Shown one piece after another: positions 45,725 through 55,685 of a DNA stretch of 64,000 nucleotides. Position 1 is the stretch's first letter. Each line of letters begins with the position of its first letter. Under the pieces are notes generated by a model. The model was not told where the DNA came from and searched no databases. It saw only the letters and a list, made by a program, of their open reading frames with translations. This DNA comes from Stagonosporopsis chrysanthemi (lineage: Eukaryota; Ascomycota; Dothideomycetes; Pleosporales; Didymellaceae), in the NCBI GenBank assembly GCA_022560025.1, contig JAFISE010000008.1, positions 310,001 through 374,000 on the forward strand. The letters run 5' to 3'. Made by a program: the position numbers and the translations under genes.

Positions 45725-46260
45725 TTTTGGTTTTGAGAATTGTTTCCTTCCAGCTGGATGACAATGGCAAGATATTGAAGCTCAGGATCGGTTCCTGGAT
45801 GGGTACCTCGGTGATCAATGGTTTGGTGTGCAGCTTGATCTATCTCCCAATGTAATGAGTTTTACATAACCCGGCAGAATGGTATCAGGTATCCAATCTC
45901 TTGCTGCTGCCCGTACGTGACCTACTTCATGCGATGCAGCTGCGTGTCTGTACAATAGCATGTTGATCGCAATGAAGGTGGGGAACCTCGGTACAGCCTC
46001 ATGACGTCGATCAGGAATTAGTCCGTTGAACCGACGGTCTAACATTTTCTTTAGGGTTCAATGGCAGGAAAGAGAATTGCTGACAAAAGGCTGTGCTGCT
46101 TGGAAACACATTCAATTTGCATGTTGTTTCACCCGAGCAACTACTTGATAACGCCAAAGAGCACTGCCTCCCAATCTCCAGTCCAACAACGCCATACGCT
46201 GCGAAAGCAGGAATACAAGTATACTACACCTAGCAAAGCATCTGGTACCAATATCTGGTA
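45725..46260. other. Intergenic region
   Basis: 536 bp between two minus-strand genes, covering the ligase promoter and the 3' flank of the next gene. Nothing distinctive seen. Confidence 0.4.
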
Positions 46261-47115
46261 TCACCTGAAAGTCGCCCAGAGTCTAGCTATCCAAAAGCTT
46301 ATCATGAGCTCTCTCCACATGCTATCCAAATCCTCGCTCAGACGCACCGTCGGCACAACTCCTCCTGGCAGCAGCTGCAGCCCTTCCGTCGCTAGCAGCT
46401 TGCCGTTTGTGTCTCTCCACTCAAAAGGCTCTGTGAGACCGTCTCTCTCTACAGCTCCATGCTTCGATTTACCTTTCCCGAACAGACCCCCACCAGCACT
46501 TACCTTCTTACACGTCAAGATCTCCCTAGGCGCAGCATCAGGCCCAGGGAGATGCCTAATGTGCCATGTCTTCCACCCAAACGTCATCTGCAAGCCTCCG
46601 CTAAAGCAATGAGACTTCCTACCAACCATGTAGTATTCGTTTTCGCGGAATGGTGGATCGGAGATCTCGTAGAGCGTTTGAGCGCGGTCGAAAAAGATGG
46701 GTAGCTCGTGTGCAAGTGGGATCTCAGCGGCGCGGAGACGTCGTATCCTCAATGGGGAGTTGAAAGAGTTGAGGGGCGACGATACTTGATATGCTGGGCC
46801 GTTTGGTGTATGTATGAACGTGCTATAGAGGAGAAACTCTGTGTTCTTTGGGTCTATGGTATCGTAGCCAGGCAACTCATCGTCAACAGGTGGCGACGCA
46901 ACTTCAACACGTGATGGTGCAGCCGGTATTATGGTAGGTGGTGGTGCGGTTGATGCCGTGTTCGATGTCGCGGTTGGTGGTGGCCCTAGAGGTGGCGCAT
47001 AGCCGCTTGCTTCCGCATAAGTAGGTATTGGAGCGTCTTCGGTTTCTGGGAGCGCCGTCCGTTGCTGCGCCTGTCTGTGTGTTGTCCCTTCGTAGGGTGC
47101 TGTTTTGCTGGACAT
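46261..47115 (-). CDS. Hypothetical protein with Pro-rich N-terminus and tubby/LURP-like C-terminal region
   Basis: Single exon of 284 aa, start at 47115 (MSSKTAPYEG); an open extension to 47277 looks like leader. The N-terminal ~85 residues are Pro/Ala/Thr-rich with PxY-like motifs (PTYAEAS, LPGYDTI). From ~90 the protein looks globular and beta-rich: FLLYSTFIHTPNGPAYQV, QTLYEISDPPFRENEYYMVG, MTFGWKTWHIRH. It closes with FEWRDTNGKLLATEG and a hydrophobic amphipathic end (MWRELMISFWIARLWATF). The repeated short strands resemble tubby C-terminal/LURP-one-like folds, but this is inference from pattern only. No known function. Confidence 0.65.
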   Translation of the reverse strand: MSSKTAPYEGTTHRQAQQRTALPETEDAPIPTYAEASGYAPPLGPPPTATSNTASTAPPPTIIPAAPSRVEVASPPVDDELPGYDTIDPKNTEFLLYSTFIHTPNGPAYQVSSPLNSFNSPLRIRRLRAAEIPLAHELPIFFDRAQTLYEISDPPFRENEYYMVGRKSHCFSGGLQMTFGWKTWHIRHLPGPDAAPREILTCKKVSAGGGLFGKGKSKHGAVERDGLTEPFEWRDTNGKLLATEGLQLLPGGVVPTVRLSEDLDSMWRELMISFWIARLWATFR

Positions 47116-47414
47116 GTCGCAGGATTTGGCTGCAGGATCTGGCGGCGAGTCGAAGGTCAATCGTTGTGTCGCGCGTCGATATTCGAGCCGCGGTGGTGAC
47201 GTATGCCGGAGCTTAGAATGTTCAAGACGTGGGGTGTACAACGCGCCAAGTGTGGCGATGCTACGCATCCATCTCATCCGATTTGACGGCTCCTTCTAAC
47301 ACAAATCTGTCCCAGATTTCAAAGCCTTCGGTGTTTAGCATGCTTGTAAACAATCTCGCTTTGAAAAGGCTAGATTTTGAGCATCGGACAAAGATCGAAC
47401 CGACGTCGAGAAGG

Positions 47415-49043
47415 CTATGTCAAGTTCCTTGGTGCCAGCAAGCATACCTCATGCGCCTCGGGGCTTTTCACGTACCAATCTTCGTTGACCAAAGCTGCCT
47501 CTTTGTCCCTCCAGTCGTCAATCTTCTCGGCAGATTTGAAGTCAAGGTCAGCAAGCTTGGAGGTGATTGGATCTCCAGATATGGGCACAACCACAAATAA
47601 GGAGCAGTCCCGCAAAGTCATGGCGAGGCGAAGATCGTAAACAAAGTTGAAGTCCTCGCGAGGGCGTGCGTAGCGCTGCAGTATGCCCTCTGAATCTAGG
47701 GTGGCCTGTAGCGTCTTGAGATGGAGCAACAACGTTCGGCCATCACCAGTGGTGAAGTAGGCAACTACACGGTCGGCAAGCGTTTGAAGGGAAGCTTCTT
47801 GGAGCAGGTGGTCGTTTGCGCCCTTGTTGATTTGCGTTGTCAAGATGTTCGTTGCCCAGCGTCGTATTTGAGCCATGTCACTGTTCACGGCTGCACCATC
47901 CTGACTCAATCGCAACGGGCAGATGTAGTCGTCCGGTATACCCTTTCCTCGCGAGAATTGAAGAGCGCAAGTCCGACAACGGACTGCATCTGGCGGCGCG
48001 TTTGGCGACTGAGCCAGCCATTTTGGCTTGATCTCGAACGTGATGTTTTGGCCTGTGACTGTTGACATGTTAGGTAGCAAGATACCAAACTGTGCTGTAT
48101 CGTTCAGTGGTCGAACGGCAGGTACTAGTTTCTTGAGTGCGGACATTGCTTCGTCAAACAGCACCACAGGAAGGTGGGCCATGAGGTGCTTGTCCAAGTC
48201 GATGTCTTCGAGGTTCTGTCCCTTGGTTGAGGCTAGGTGCGAAACAAACAAAGGTCGTACATCTGCCATGAAACCATCGACAATCACCTCAGATCTTAGA
48301 CACTTCGGCAGACCTTTACTAACTCTGAGCACCTTATCGGCGACCATGTTGGATGGAATCGTAGTTGCCGTGTTTCCAGCATCCTTGACTGCGACGAATA
48401 AAAAGGCCCCTGTCTTGATGGCGCCTTGGTCTGACCGTACACTAAACACCGCATTCGCTGCGCCTTCGTTCAGGCTTGCGAAATTGATCAAATACTGGGC
48501 CAAATCGTCGCTATCCCTTTGTATGCAACACAGAGCGCTGGGCACGTCCAACGACCGAAAACCGTCAATCTCTTTCTGAGTAAGCTCCAACAAGCCTGGA
48601 CCTTGAGTTCCAGGACTTGGGTAGATATGTGGCAACAGCGAATGTGACGGTTGACGCCCGTGGCGGTTGGGCCCGGGTGAACGAGGTTTGTAAGACACAC
48701 CACCAGCCGGATGCAGTTCAAACTGATGATGGGCAAGAAGGTGAGCGTTCGACAAGCGGGCGTGAAGAACATCCAGATCGGACATTCGGGAGGCCGGTCT
48801 CTGATCAAGTGAGATCGCACTAGCGTCCACTTGGCCCTGGGATGATGCCGGATTTCCAGTCGAGCAGTCTAGCTTGGCGTTGCTAATCCTTGAGGCCTGA
48901 TGATTTGCAGAGTGTTGACCAGGCAGTGGCCCAGCTACTGGCGGTTCATGCTCGTCGCTGTTCGCTTTCACAGCAGGTTGCTCAGGTTTCCGTGGCCGTA
49001 GAAGTGTGCGAAACTTGTCGAGGGCTGGCGATGAAAGCGGCAT
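47415..49043 (-). CDS. IPK1: Inositol-pentakisphosphate 2-kinase Ipk1
   Basis: Phosphorylates Ins(1,3,4,5,6)P5 to InsP6 (phytate), needed for mRNA export and other nuclear roles. Single exon of 542 aa, start at 49043 (MPLSSPALDK); the frame is open to 49250 but that part reads as leader. A disordered N-terminal extension (~1-180) precedes the kinase: N-lobe FASLNEGAANAVFSV, then the signature ITFEIKPKWLAQSP, the zinc-type CRTCALQFSRG, and the C-lobe metal/catalytic block LADLDFKSAEKIDDW. These are the defining motifs of the family. The extension is longer than in yeast Ipk1. Divergent from the DUF952 gene. Confidence 0.92.
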   Translation of the reverse strand: MPLSSPALDKFRTLLRPRKPEQPAVKANSDEHEPPVAGPLPGQHSANHQASRISNAKLDCSTGNPASSQGQVDASAISLDQRPASRMSDLDVLHARLSNAHLLAHHQFELHPAGGVSYKPRSPGPNRHGRQPSHSLLPHIYPSPGTQGPGLLELTQKEIDGFRSLDVPSALCCIQRDSDDLAQYLINFASLNEGAANAVFSVRSDQGAIKTGAFLFVAVKDAGNTATTIPSNMVADKVLRVSKGLPKCLRSEVIVDGFMADVRPLFVSHLASTKGQNLEDIDLDKHLMAHLPVVLFDEAMSALKKLVPAVRPLNDTAQFGILLPNMSTVTGQNITFEIKPKWLAQSPNAPPDAVRCRTCALQFSRGKGIPDDYICPLRLSQDGAAVNSDMAQIRRWATNILTTQINKGANDHLLQEASLQTLADRVVAYFTTGDGRTLLLHLKTLQATLDSEGILQRYARPREDFNFVYDLRLAMTLRDCSLFVVVPISGDPITSKLADLDFKSAEKIDDWRDKEAALVNEDWYVKSPEAHEVCLLAPRNLT

Positions 49044-49640
49044 GGCTACAGATGTTGGCTTTGAAATGTGCTCCCGGGCGTCATTCCTGTCAGTGTGGGT
49101 TGTGGGACTGTTGGTGGTCGCAAAATCCCTGAGATGAGCGGCAAACGATGTGGTAAGATCCAACGACCGCGTATGCAATGCACACTCGTTGATCCGGGCA
49201 CCTTTTCTCTTCCAGTACTGGTGGTCCTCGGACTTGAACCGTAATCTCAAGTGATTGTTGCTGTTGGTGGCCAGTCCAGTATCGAGTACTGAAGGTATGA
49301 CGTCGGTCAGCCAAACGCGAAGCCGTGATGCTGACAGCGTGCACGTCGGCGCGGCTGGCTCTTGTAATCGTGAAGGACGGATACAGGGCGTTGTTCGTTC
49401 ATCTTGTCACCTGTGCCGTTTCCGAGCTGATTTTCGTGGCGCGCTCCGTCGTGAATTCCACGGTACGCTCGTCCGGTATAGGTGGGCCTCGACATGCCAC
49501 AGCCAATCAACGCGTCGAGCCTTGTCTCCTCCCAGACGCGGTCACCCGTCTACATCACGCATCGTCGTTGAGTGGAAGCCAGAAGAGCCCAATCAAGCAC
49601 ATAATCTGAGCACAGTCTACTGCTCTCCACGCTCGTCACA
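49044..49640. promoter_or_regulatory. Divergent promoter region, IPK1 / DUF952
   Basis: 597 bp between the two start codons. No specific element is claimed. Confidence 0.4.
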
Positions 49641-50039
49641 ATGCCAGCACCGTCCCCCCTCCCGACCTACCTCTACAAGATCCTCCCATCAGCCCCACCA
49701 TCACCCCTCCCTGACCGCCTGCCGGTCTCCGAACTTGACCGCAAAGACGGCTTCATCCACCTGTCCACTTCCGAACAAGTGCCTGGCACAGCGGACAGAT
49801 TTTTTGGCGACTTCACAGAGCTGTGGCTGCTGAAGATCAAGTACGGTGCCCTGGAGGCAGGTACGGATGGAGATGGCAACGTCAATGCGGATAAGAAGGC
49901 GTGGATCCAGTGGGACGAAGTAGGGCACGGGGCGTTCGCTCACTTCTACGGAGGCGACTTGGGGAAGGGCAATGTGCAGGAAGCTGTCAAGGTCGAGAAG
50001 AAAGGGACTTGGGGCCAGAGCTTGAAACTCGAGTGGTGA
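49641..50039 (+). CDS. DUF952 family protein
   Basis: Single exon of 132 aa. The family pattern is clear: TYLYKILPSA, then LDRKDGFIHLSTSEQVPGTA, FFGDFTELWLLKI, and a second block HGAFAHFYGGDL. These small proteins occur in bacteria and fungi; the fold is related to ADP-ribosyltransferase-like scaffolds in some annotations, but no activity is established that I can state. No signal peptide or membrane segment. The ATG at 49641 follows a pyrimidine-rich leader. Confidence 0.88.
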   Translation: MPAPSPLPTYLYKILPSAPPSPLPDRLPVSELDRKDGFIHLSTSEQVPGTADRFFGDFTELWLLKIKYGALEAGTDGDGNVNADKKAWIQWDEVGHGAFAHFYGGDLGKGNVQEAVKVEKKGTWGQSLKLEW

Positions 50040-51155
50040 AGGGTATAAGAACGGGGTACGCTCGAGGCCTCCTCACGGGACACCAGAGTGCAATTCTTGG
50101 AAGGATTCTATCACGGTGCATGGCTCGGATTATGGCTTGATGCAACACAGCAGGGACTTTGCCAATCTGGGCAAGAACGTCACGGGGAAGAATTCAACCA
50201 CGCTTCGCCTGTCGTCAACAGCCAACGTGGTACTATTGCAGACACTCTGTGTCCATGAGCGTGAAATTCCTGCATCCCGGGCAATTAGTGGCACGACTAT
50301 GTACAACTGGTGCTGTTAGAAACAGAGGGCCAGATAAGACCAAGCTAGCATTTGCTCTGTGCATGTAGAGTGTATTCATGCAGGCGCGGCACTTGTAGGT
50401 AAAGCAAGGTCAGAGCTGCAGTCGTCCACTACTCTTGGAGGTTCGATGGCTGACGTGCAAGTCGCTGCAGCACACGCTTCGGTGTGTGCAATTCTCGATG
50501 CAGGATGAGACGGACTCGTCGTTGAAGTGCACAGCCAACGTTGCTCGTGAACTAGTAAGCGCCACCCAGGAGCTGGCTGCTGCATGCCGAAGTGTGCGGA
50601 GCGGTGTGCACTGTGTTGTTCTCACAAGAAGCGAGGTCTTGGTGGCAGGCGGATGTCGGTGGCCAGTGCACTCTCGCTGTTCCGTCACGGGTCTTGGGCG
50701 AGACAGCGCTGCGAGACCGTCGACGGCTGGATTTCGTGCCCGCTCACGCTGCACCTCGACCCGCATTATTCACCCGCCCAGGCACTTGCTGCCAGCACTC
50801 GCTCGCGCACGCATTGCTCCCCCACGAACGTCGACTGTCGCCCGCACGGCTCCCGCGGACCCCTCGCAGGGGAGACAGCACGAATCCTCCCGCACCCACG
50901 CCCTCACCTCCAGCCGCCTCGCCCCGCCCCGCGAGCCTGATCGCGCGCAGCATTGCCCTGAAGACGCCGGGGCCCCTTGCGAGCTCGCACCGCAGACACC
51001 AGCTCCCCGCGCTTCCGCCCACCTCGCGTGCTGTCCCGCATCTCGGCGGCCGCCAGCGACCTGCGCCCAGCGCCCAAAAAGTCTTCCCACGCGAACCGGC
51101 GCGCGCGAATGTGCCGCGGAGCACAGCAGCGAACACTGCGGACTGACGAGCGCAC
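50040..51155. other. Long GC-rich leader region of ROM2
   Basis: 1.1 kb. The right ~500 bp is very GC-rich and CG/GC-dinucleotide-rich, which opens long meaningless frames on both strands. It probably holds the ROM2 promoter and 5' UTR. No RNA gene seen. Confidence 0.5.
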
Positions 51156-54100
51156 ATGGCCAACTACGGGAACCAGCAGGGCGGCGGGCCACCGCAGTAC
51201 GGCCAGCCCACGGGGGGCGCGAGGGATGCCGCGTTTGCCAACATCTTCGGTGCCAGCCCAGCCATGGCCGGCCGCTCGCAGACCATGACCTCGCAGTCGC
51301 ACCAGCGACTGCCCGACAGGGCCGCCACCATGTCCAGCCAGACCGCCGACATGATGCAGCGCATGCCGCCCATGCGGCCGCCCGCCAATGGCTACGACCG
51401 CCGCCCGCCCGCTCCCTACGACCAGCGTGCCCAGTCCAGTTATGACCCCCAGCGCCACGACCAGCGGCAAGCGCACCCATCCAACGGCTACCCTCAGGAC
51501 CCGCGGTTTGCCCAAGGCCCGCCGCAACAGCGCCAGCCGCAGCCGCAGTACCTGCCGCAGCCGCTGCGGCCAGAGCGCCAACCCTACGGACAACCGCAAC
51601 GCTTCGACTCGCGGCCCTCGCCCCCTGGACAGCTCCCCTTCAACAAGCCAATACCTCCGCGCTTCCCAGGCCCTAGTGGGCCCGCCTTGAACAACGATCC
51701 GTATCGCTCACAGTCCCTGGCGACTGGCCCTCGACCGCAATTCCATGCTCCTGGACAAAGCTACCAGTCACCAGCAAACGCCTTCCGCCAGCAACCATAC
51801 ATGAACCATAATGCGAGGACCACTGCCCAAGGTCGTGTGGTCCCCGAGCGTCCGGATGAACGAACCATGTCCATGACCTCATACCGAGGCGGAGGCGAAA
51901 GTGACTTCGGGCCACAACAGACCATGATGAGCGGAAGAGTCATCCCTGGCCGCAGACGGGAATCAGGCGGACAAGAAATGATCCCAGGTGACCAGAGGTC
52001 TCCAGCAGTTTCTCCACCGGTAAACATGGGTCCAGGATCAAAGACCAGGAACACAAGCCAGAGCAGCATACCGCAGATGCGTACCATGTCCATGGCTTCC
52101 ACAATAGCGCCGTCGATAGCACCTTCGCAAGCTGAGCGTACAGAGACCATGTCTTCGTCCATTACCAGGCCCAGTTCCACGGCAACAACAAACAGCAACA
52201 ACAGGGCCTCTGGTCAATCTCACGCTGGGACTATAGTGCCGGCGGGACAGGAGCCAAGGTCACGCCGTGCTCCTCTTGTCTACCCTGCGCTACTGTCCCG
52301 TGTGGCAACCACCTTCAAGGACAGGGTGCAGATTTCAGAAAAAGAAAAGGATGGTCTGGTCTACCAGAGCGCATTCACTGGAGCTGACGCTGTCGATCTC
52401 ATTGCATTCATCATCAAGACTACCGACCGAAACCTGGCCCTCCTCCTCGGAAGATCTTTGGATGCGCAGAAATTCTTCCACGATGTCACGTACGCACATA
52501 GGCTGCGCGACTCGACCAACGAGATATATCAATTTCGTGAGACCATGATGGAGGAGCAGGCCGATGTCAACGGCGTCTTCACCCTTCTCACTGAATGCTA
52601 TTCTCCAACCTGCACGCGCGATCGCCTCTGTTACTCGATTGCCTGTCCGCGCCGTCTCGAGCAGCAGGCTCGTTTAAACATGCGGATCCAGCCCGGTCTC
52701 AAGCGCGAAGAGTCTCGTGCCAGTCTCCACGAGGATATAAACGATGAAGAGCAGAAGCTCTGGATCAACACTGTCCCCAAGGATGTCGCCGATAGCGTCT
52801 CGGACAAGGAGAAGAAGCGTCAGGAAGTCATCTCCGAGTTGATGTACACTGAGAGAGACTTTGTCAAAGATCTGGAATACCTCCGCGATTTCTGGATGAA
52901 GCCACTCAGGAATCCTGCAACCTCGCCTATTCCGGAACATCGCCGAGAGAAGTTTGTACGCACTGTTTTCAGCAATTGTCAGGAGGTTTATATGGTCAAC
53001 TCTCGCTTGGCGGAATCTTTGACCCGACGGCAACAGAAGGAGCCTGTTGTGCGGAACGTGGGAGATATCTTCCTCGAATTCGTTCCTCACTTCGCCCCAT
53101 TCATCAAATATGGTGCGAACCAACTTTTTGGCAAGTACGAGTTTGAGCACGAGAAACGCACCAACGCTGCCTTCTCTAAGTTTGTGGATGAGGTTGAACG
53201 TATGAAGGAATCAAGAAAGCTCGAACTCAACGGATACCTAACCAAGCCGACTACTAGATTAGCAAGATATCCGTTGTTACTGGAGGCTATTCTGAAGGCT
53301 ACTGCAGACGACAACCCCGACAAGGAAGATCTACCGAAGGTCGTCAAGATGATCAAGGACACTCTTTCGAAGGTCAACATCGAGTCCGGAAAGGCTGAGA
53401 ACCACTTCAACTTGATGCAGCTCAACAAAGACCTTAAGTTCCGACCAGGAGAGTACGTCGACCTGAAGCTGACTGACGAGAATCGTCAATTGGTATTCAA
53501 GGGTAATCTGAAAAAGACACCGACCGAAACAACCGGCGACATCACATGTTACCTTTTCGATCATGCAGTTCTGCTTGTTCGCACAAAGACTGTGAACAAG
53601 CGCGACGAACAAAAAGTGTACAAGAAGCCCATACCCCTCGAGCTTCTAGTCATCACCCAGATGGACGAGATCATTCCCCGGCTCGGGATAGCGAAGAGGC
53701 CTTCCGGAGCAGCACTGATGGGTGCTGGAGCCAAGGCTATCCAAGCAGCTGCACCAAGAGCTGATGCGAACAAGCAGCAAGGCTACCCGATCACTTTCAA
53801 GCATCTTGGAAAGGGAGGCTATGAAATGACGCTCTACGCCAGCACAGCGATTTCGCAGCAGAAATGGATGGAGCACATCGAATCGCAGCAGCGGTCGCTG
53901 AGGGAGCGTAGCAACATCTTCACGAAGTCCACTATCAACGAAGGCTTCTTCTCCGCGGCGATCAGGGTCACCTGTGCCGTTCCTCTTGGTAAGTTGTATC
54001 TGGCAATCGATTGGAACCACCTAACAAAGTTTACAGATGGTGGTCGCAAGCTGGCTCTCGGTACAGATGCTGGTGTCTACATTGTGGATCGCAAGCCAAA

Positions 54101-55067
54101 GGATGCCTCAATGCGACCCAAGCGTGTCTTAGATACTAAGGGTGTCACTCAGATTGACGTTCTCGAGCAACATCAGATTCTGCTCATATTGGCCGACAAG
54201 ACCTTGTACTCATACTCCACAGAAGCGCTGGATCCGGACGAAGCACAAGCCGCCGCGAAGCGTCCTAGGAAGATCTGTCACGCCAACTTCTTCAAATCCG
54301 GAGTTTGCATGGGCCAACAGCTTGTTGCGTCTGTCAAGACCTCAGCATTGTCCACTACAATCAAGGTCTTCGAGCCCAAGGAGAACATGGCCAACAAAGC
54401 CAAGAAGTCCGGGTTTGCCAAAATGCTTGCGCAGGGACAAGACCAGCTCAAGCCGTACAAAGAGTTCTACATTCCTACCGAATCGTCTTCGATCCACTTC
54501 TTGCGTTCGAAGCTTTGTGTCGGATGCGCTCGTGGATTCGAAGTCGTCAGCCTCGAGACACTGGAGACCCAATCATTGTTGGATCAGGCCGACACATCCC
54601 TCGACTTCGTTGTCCGCAAGGAAAACATCAGACCCATCCATATCGAGCGCATGGGAGGCGAGTTCTTGCTCTGCTACTCAGATTACTCCTTCTTTGTCAA
54701 CCGCAATGGATGGCGAGCAAGACCAGATTGGAAGATCACTTGGGAGGGCAATCCGCAGTCTTTCGCGATCTTCAACCCATACATCCTTGCTTTCGAGCCC
54801 AGCTTCATTGAAATACGGCACATGGAGAGTGGTGGCCTGGTGCACATCGTTACGGCGAAGAACATCAGGTGGCTGCACTCATCCACACGAGAGGTTTGTA
54901 AAGATCTATTTAGCGATGGTTGTCACACGCTGACAAACACACAGATCCTGTACGCATACGAGGATGAGTTGGGTAACGACATCATCGCTAGTTTGGATTT
55001 CTGGCAGGCGGCCAACGGTCCTGCTCACAAGCAGGCCATTGAGAACAGTCGCTTCGAGAAGAGCTAG
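51156..55067 (+). CDS. ROM2: Rho1 guanine-nucleotide exchange factor Rom2-type (DEP-DH-PH-CNH)
   Basis: Activates Rho1 in the cell-wall integrity pathway. Proposed exons 51156-53988, 54037-54893 and 54945-55067, 1,270 aa. Both introns (48 and 51 nt) are multiples of three without stops, so the locus is also open end to end as 1,303 codons. I call them introns because of strong signals (GTAAGT/CTAAC/TTACAG; GTTTGT/CTGAC/ACACAG) and because removing them gives canonical CNH sequence (CAVPLDGGRKLALGTD and STREILYAYEDELG). N-terminal ~370 residues are Pro/Gln/Arg-rich and disordered. DEP ~370-460 (FTGADAVDLIAFII), DH ~554-745 (LTKPTTRLARYPLLL), PH ~765-920, CNH ~930 to end. Paralogue of the partial gene at 3-4383. 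Confidence 0.94.
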   Translation: MANYGNQQGGGPPQYGQPTGGARDAAFANIFGASPAMAGRSQTMTSQSHQRLPDRAATMSSQTADMMQRMPPMRPPANGYDRRPPAPYDQRAQSSYDPQRHDQRQAHPSNGYPQDPRFAQGPPQQRQPQPQYLPQPLRPERQPYGQPQRFDSRPSPPGQLPFNKPIPPRFPGPSGPALNNDPYRSQSLATGPRPQFHAPGQSYQSPANAFRQQPYMNHNARTTAQGRVVPERPDERTMSMTSYRGGGESDFGPQQTMMSGRVIPGRRRESGGQEMIPGDQRSPAVSPPVNMGPGSKTRNTSQSSIPQMRTMSMASTIAPSIAPSQAERTETMSSSITRPSSTATTNSNNRASGQSHAGTIVPAGQEPRSRRAPLVYPALLSRVATTFKDRVQISEKEKDGLVYQSAFTGADAVDLIAFIIKTTDRNLALLLGRSLDAQKFFHDVTYAHRLRDSTNEIYQFRETMMEEQADVNGVFTLLTECYSPTCTRDRLCYSIACPRRLEQQARLNMRIQPGLKREESRASLHEDINDEEQKLWINTVPKDVADSVSDKEKKRQEVISELMYTERDFVKDLEYLRDFWMKPLRNPATSPIPEHRREKFVRTVFSNCQEVYMVNSRLAESLTRRQQKEPVVRNVGDIFLEFVPHFAPFIKYGANQLFGKYEFEHEKRTNAAFSKFVDEVERMKESRKLELNGYLTKPTTRLARYPLLLEAILKATADDNPDKEDLPKVVKMIKDTLSKVNIESGKAENHFNLMQLNKDLKFRPGEYVDLKLTDENRQLVFKGNLKKTPTETTGDITCYLFDHAVLLVRTKTVNKRDEQKVYKKPIPLELLVITQMDEIIPRLGIAKRPSGAALMGAGAKAIQAAAPRADANKQQGYPITFKHLGKGGYEMTLYASTAISQQKWMEHIESQQRSLRERSNIFTKSTINEGFFSAAIRVTCAVPLGKLYLAIDWNHLTKFTDGGRKLALGTDAGVYIVDRKPKDASMRPKRVLDTKGVTQIDVLEQHQILLILADKTLYSYSTEALDPDEAQAAAKRPRKICHANFFKSGVCMGQQLVASVKTSALSTTIKVFEPKENMANKAKKSGFAKMLAQGQDQLKPYKEFYIPTESSSIHFLRSKLCVGCARGFEVVSLETLETQSLLDQADTSLDFVVRKENIRPIHIERMGGEFLLCYSDYSFFVNRNGWRARPDWKITWEGNPQSFAIFNPYILAFEPSFIEIRHMESGGLVHIVTAKNIRWLHSSTREVCKDLFSDGCHTLTNTQILYAYEDELGNDIIASLDFWQAANGPAHKQAIENSRFEKS
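53989..54036 (+). other. Stop-free 48-nt intron in ROM2
   Basis: GTAAGT donor, CTAAC branch site, TTTACAG acceptor. Length 48 = 3 x 16 with no stop in frame, so retention would replace one Asp by 17 residues inside the first CNH blade. Confidence 0.75.
54894..54944 (+). other. Stop-free 51-nt intron in ROM2
   Basis: GTTTGT donor (weaker), CTGAC branch site, ACACAG acceptor. Length 51 = 3 x 17 with no stop in frame; retention would insert 17 residues near the CNH C-terminus. Confidence 0.7.
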
Positions 55068-55685
55068 AGGTCGCCGCCCTAGCCGCCATCCAGGCGCGAC
55101 ATCCTTGTCACCAATCGCCGCGCACGGATTGTATCTAACACTACACCCGACTCTGGACTCAGAACTTCAACTCACGTCGCGTAACTGATAAGGCACCAGG
55201 ATTGCAGACCGCACAGGATTGAGGGTCTGAACCGCCGTTGACTTGGGCTGGCCTGAAGAAGAACGTGTGCGTCTGACACAGCAAGCTCTGCGCACAAGCG
55301 TTCGGGGTGGTGCGCGCGATGCGGCTGTGGCCCACCTTTTCACATCTATCTACTTCTTTGATTTTGTATAGTACGCATAGTTGGCGAGCGCTGGTGTAAA
55401 TCAGTAAGACTATAGGCTGGAGTAAAGAGACTTAATGAGCATCTTCGACAAGACACCATGTCAGATTAGCGGTCATGATAATGGAACGTCTACTGATTGT
55501 TGTTTAATATATTGTCTATAGGGAGATTTGTAGTGCATAAGAGAATGACGTCGTTCGCTCCCGCTTGATATGGTTGCCGGGCCAACTTCGGTTGGCATTC
55601 CTGAAACGGCATCCCTCAAACAGACCCTGAGGCTGGACCGCTGCTCAGCTCTAGCAACCCCAAGTCGTTCGCTTGCACCCCCGCC
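55068..55685. other. ROM2-haspin intergenic region
   Basis: 618 bp, co-directional genes. AT-rich around 55350-55560, as expected for 3' UTR and promoter. Nothing else seen. Confidence 0.45.

Noticed and set aside
50435..51480. Long overlapping frames on both strands in the ROM2 leader
   Set aside because: Caused by very high GC content, which removes stop codons in several frames; no domain and strong Ala/Arg/Pro bias.
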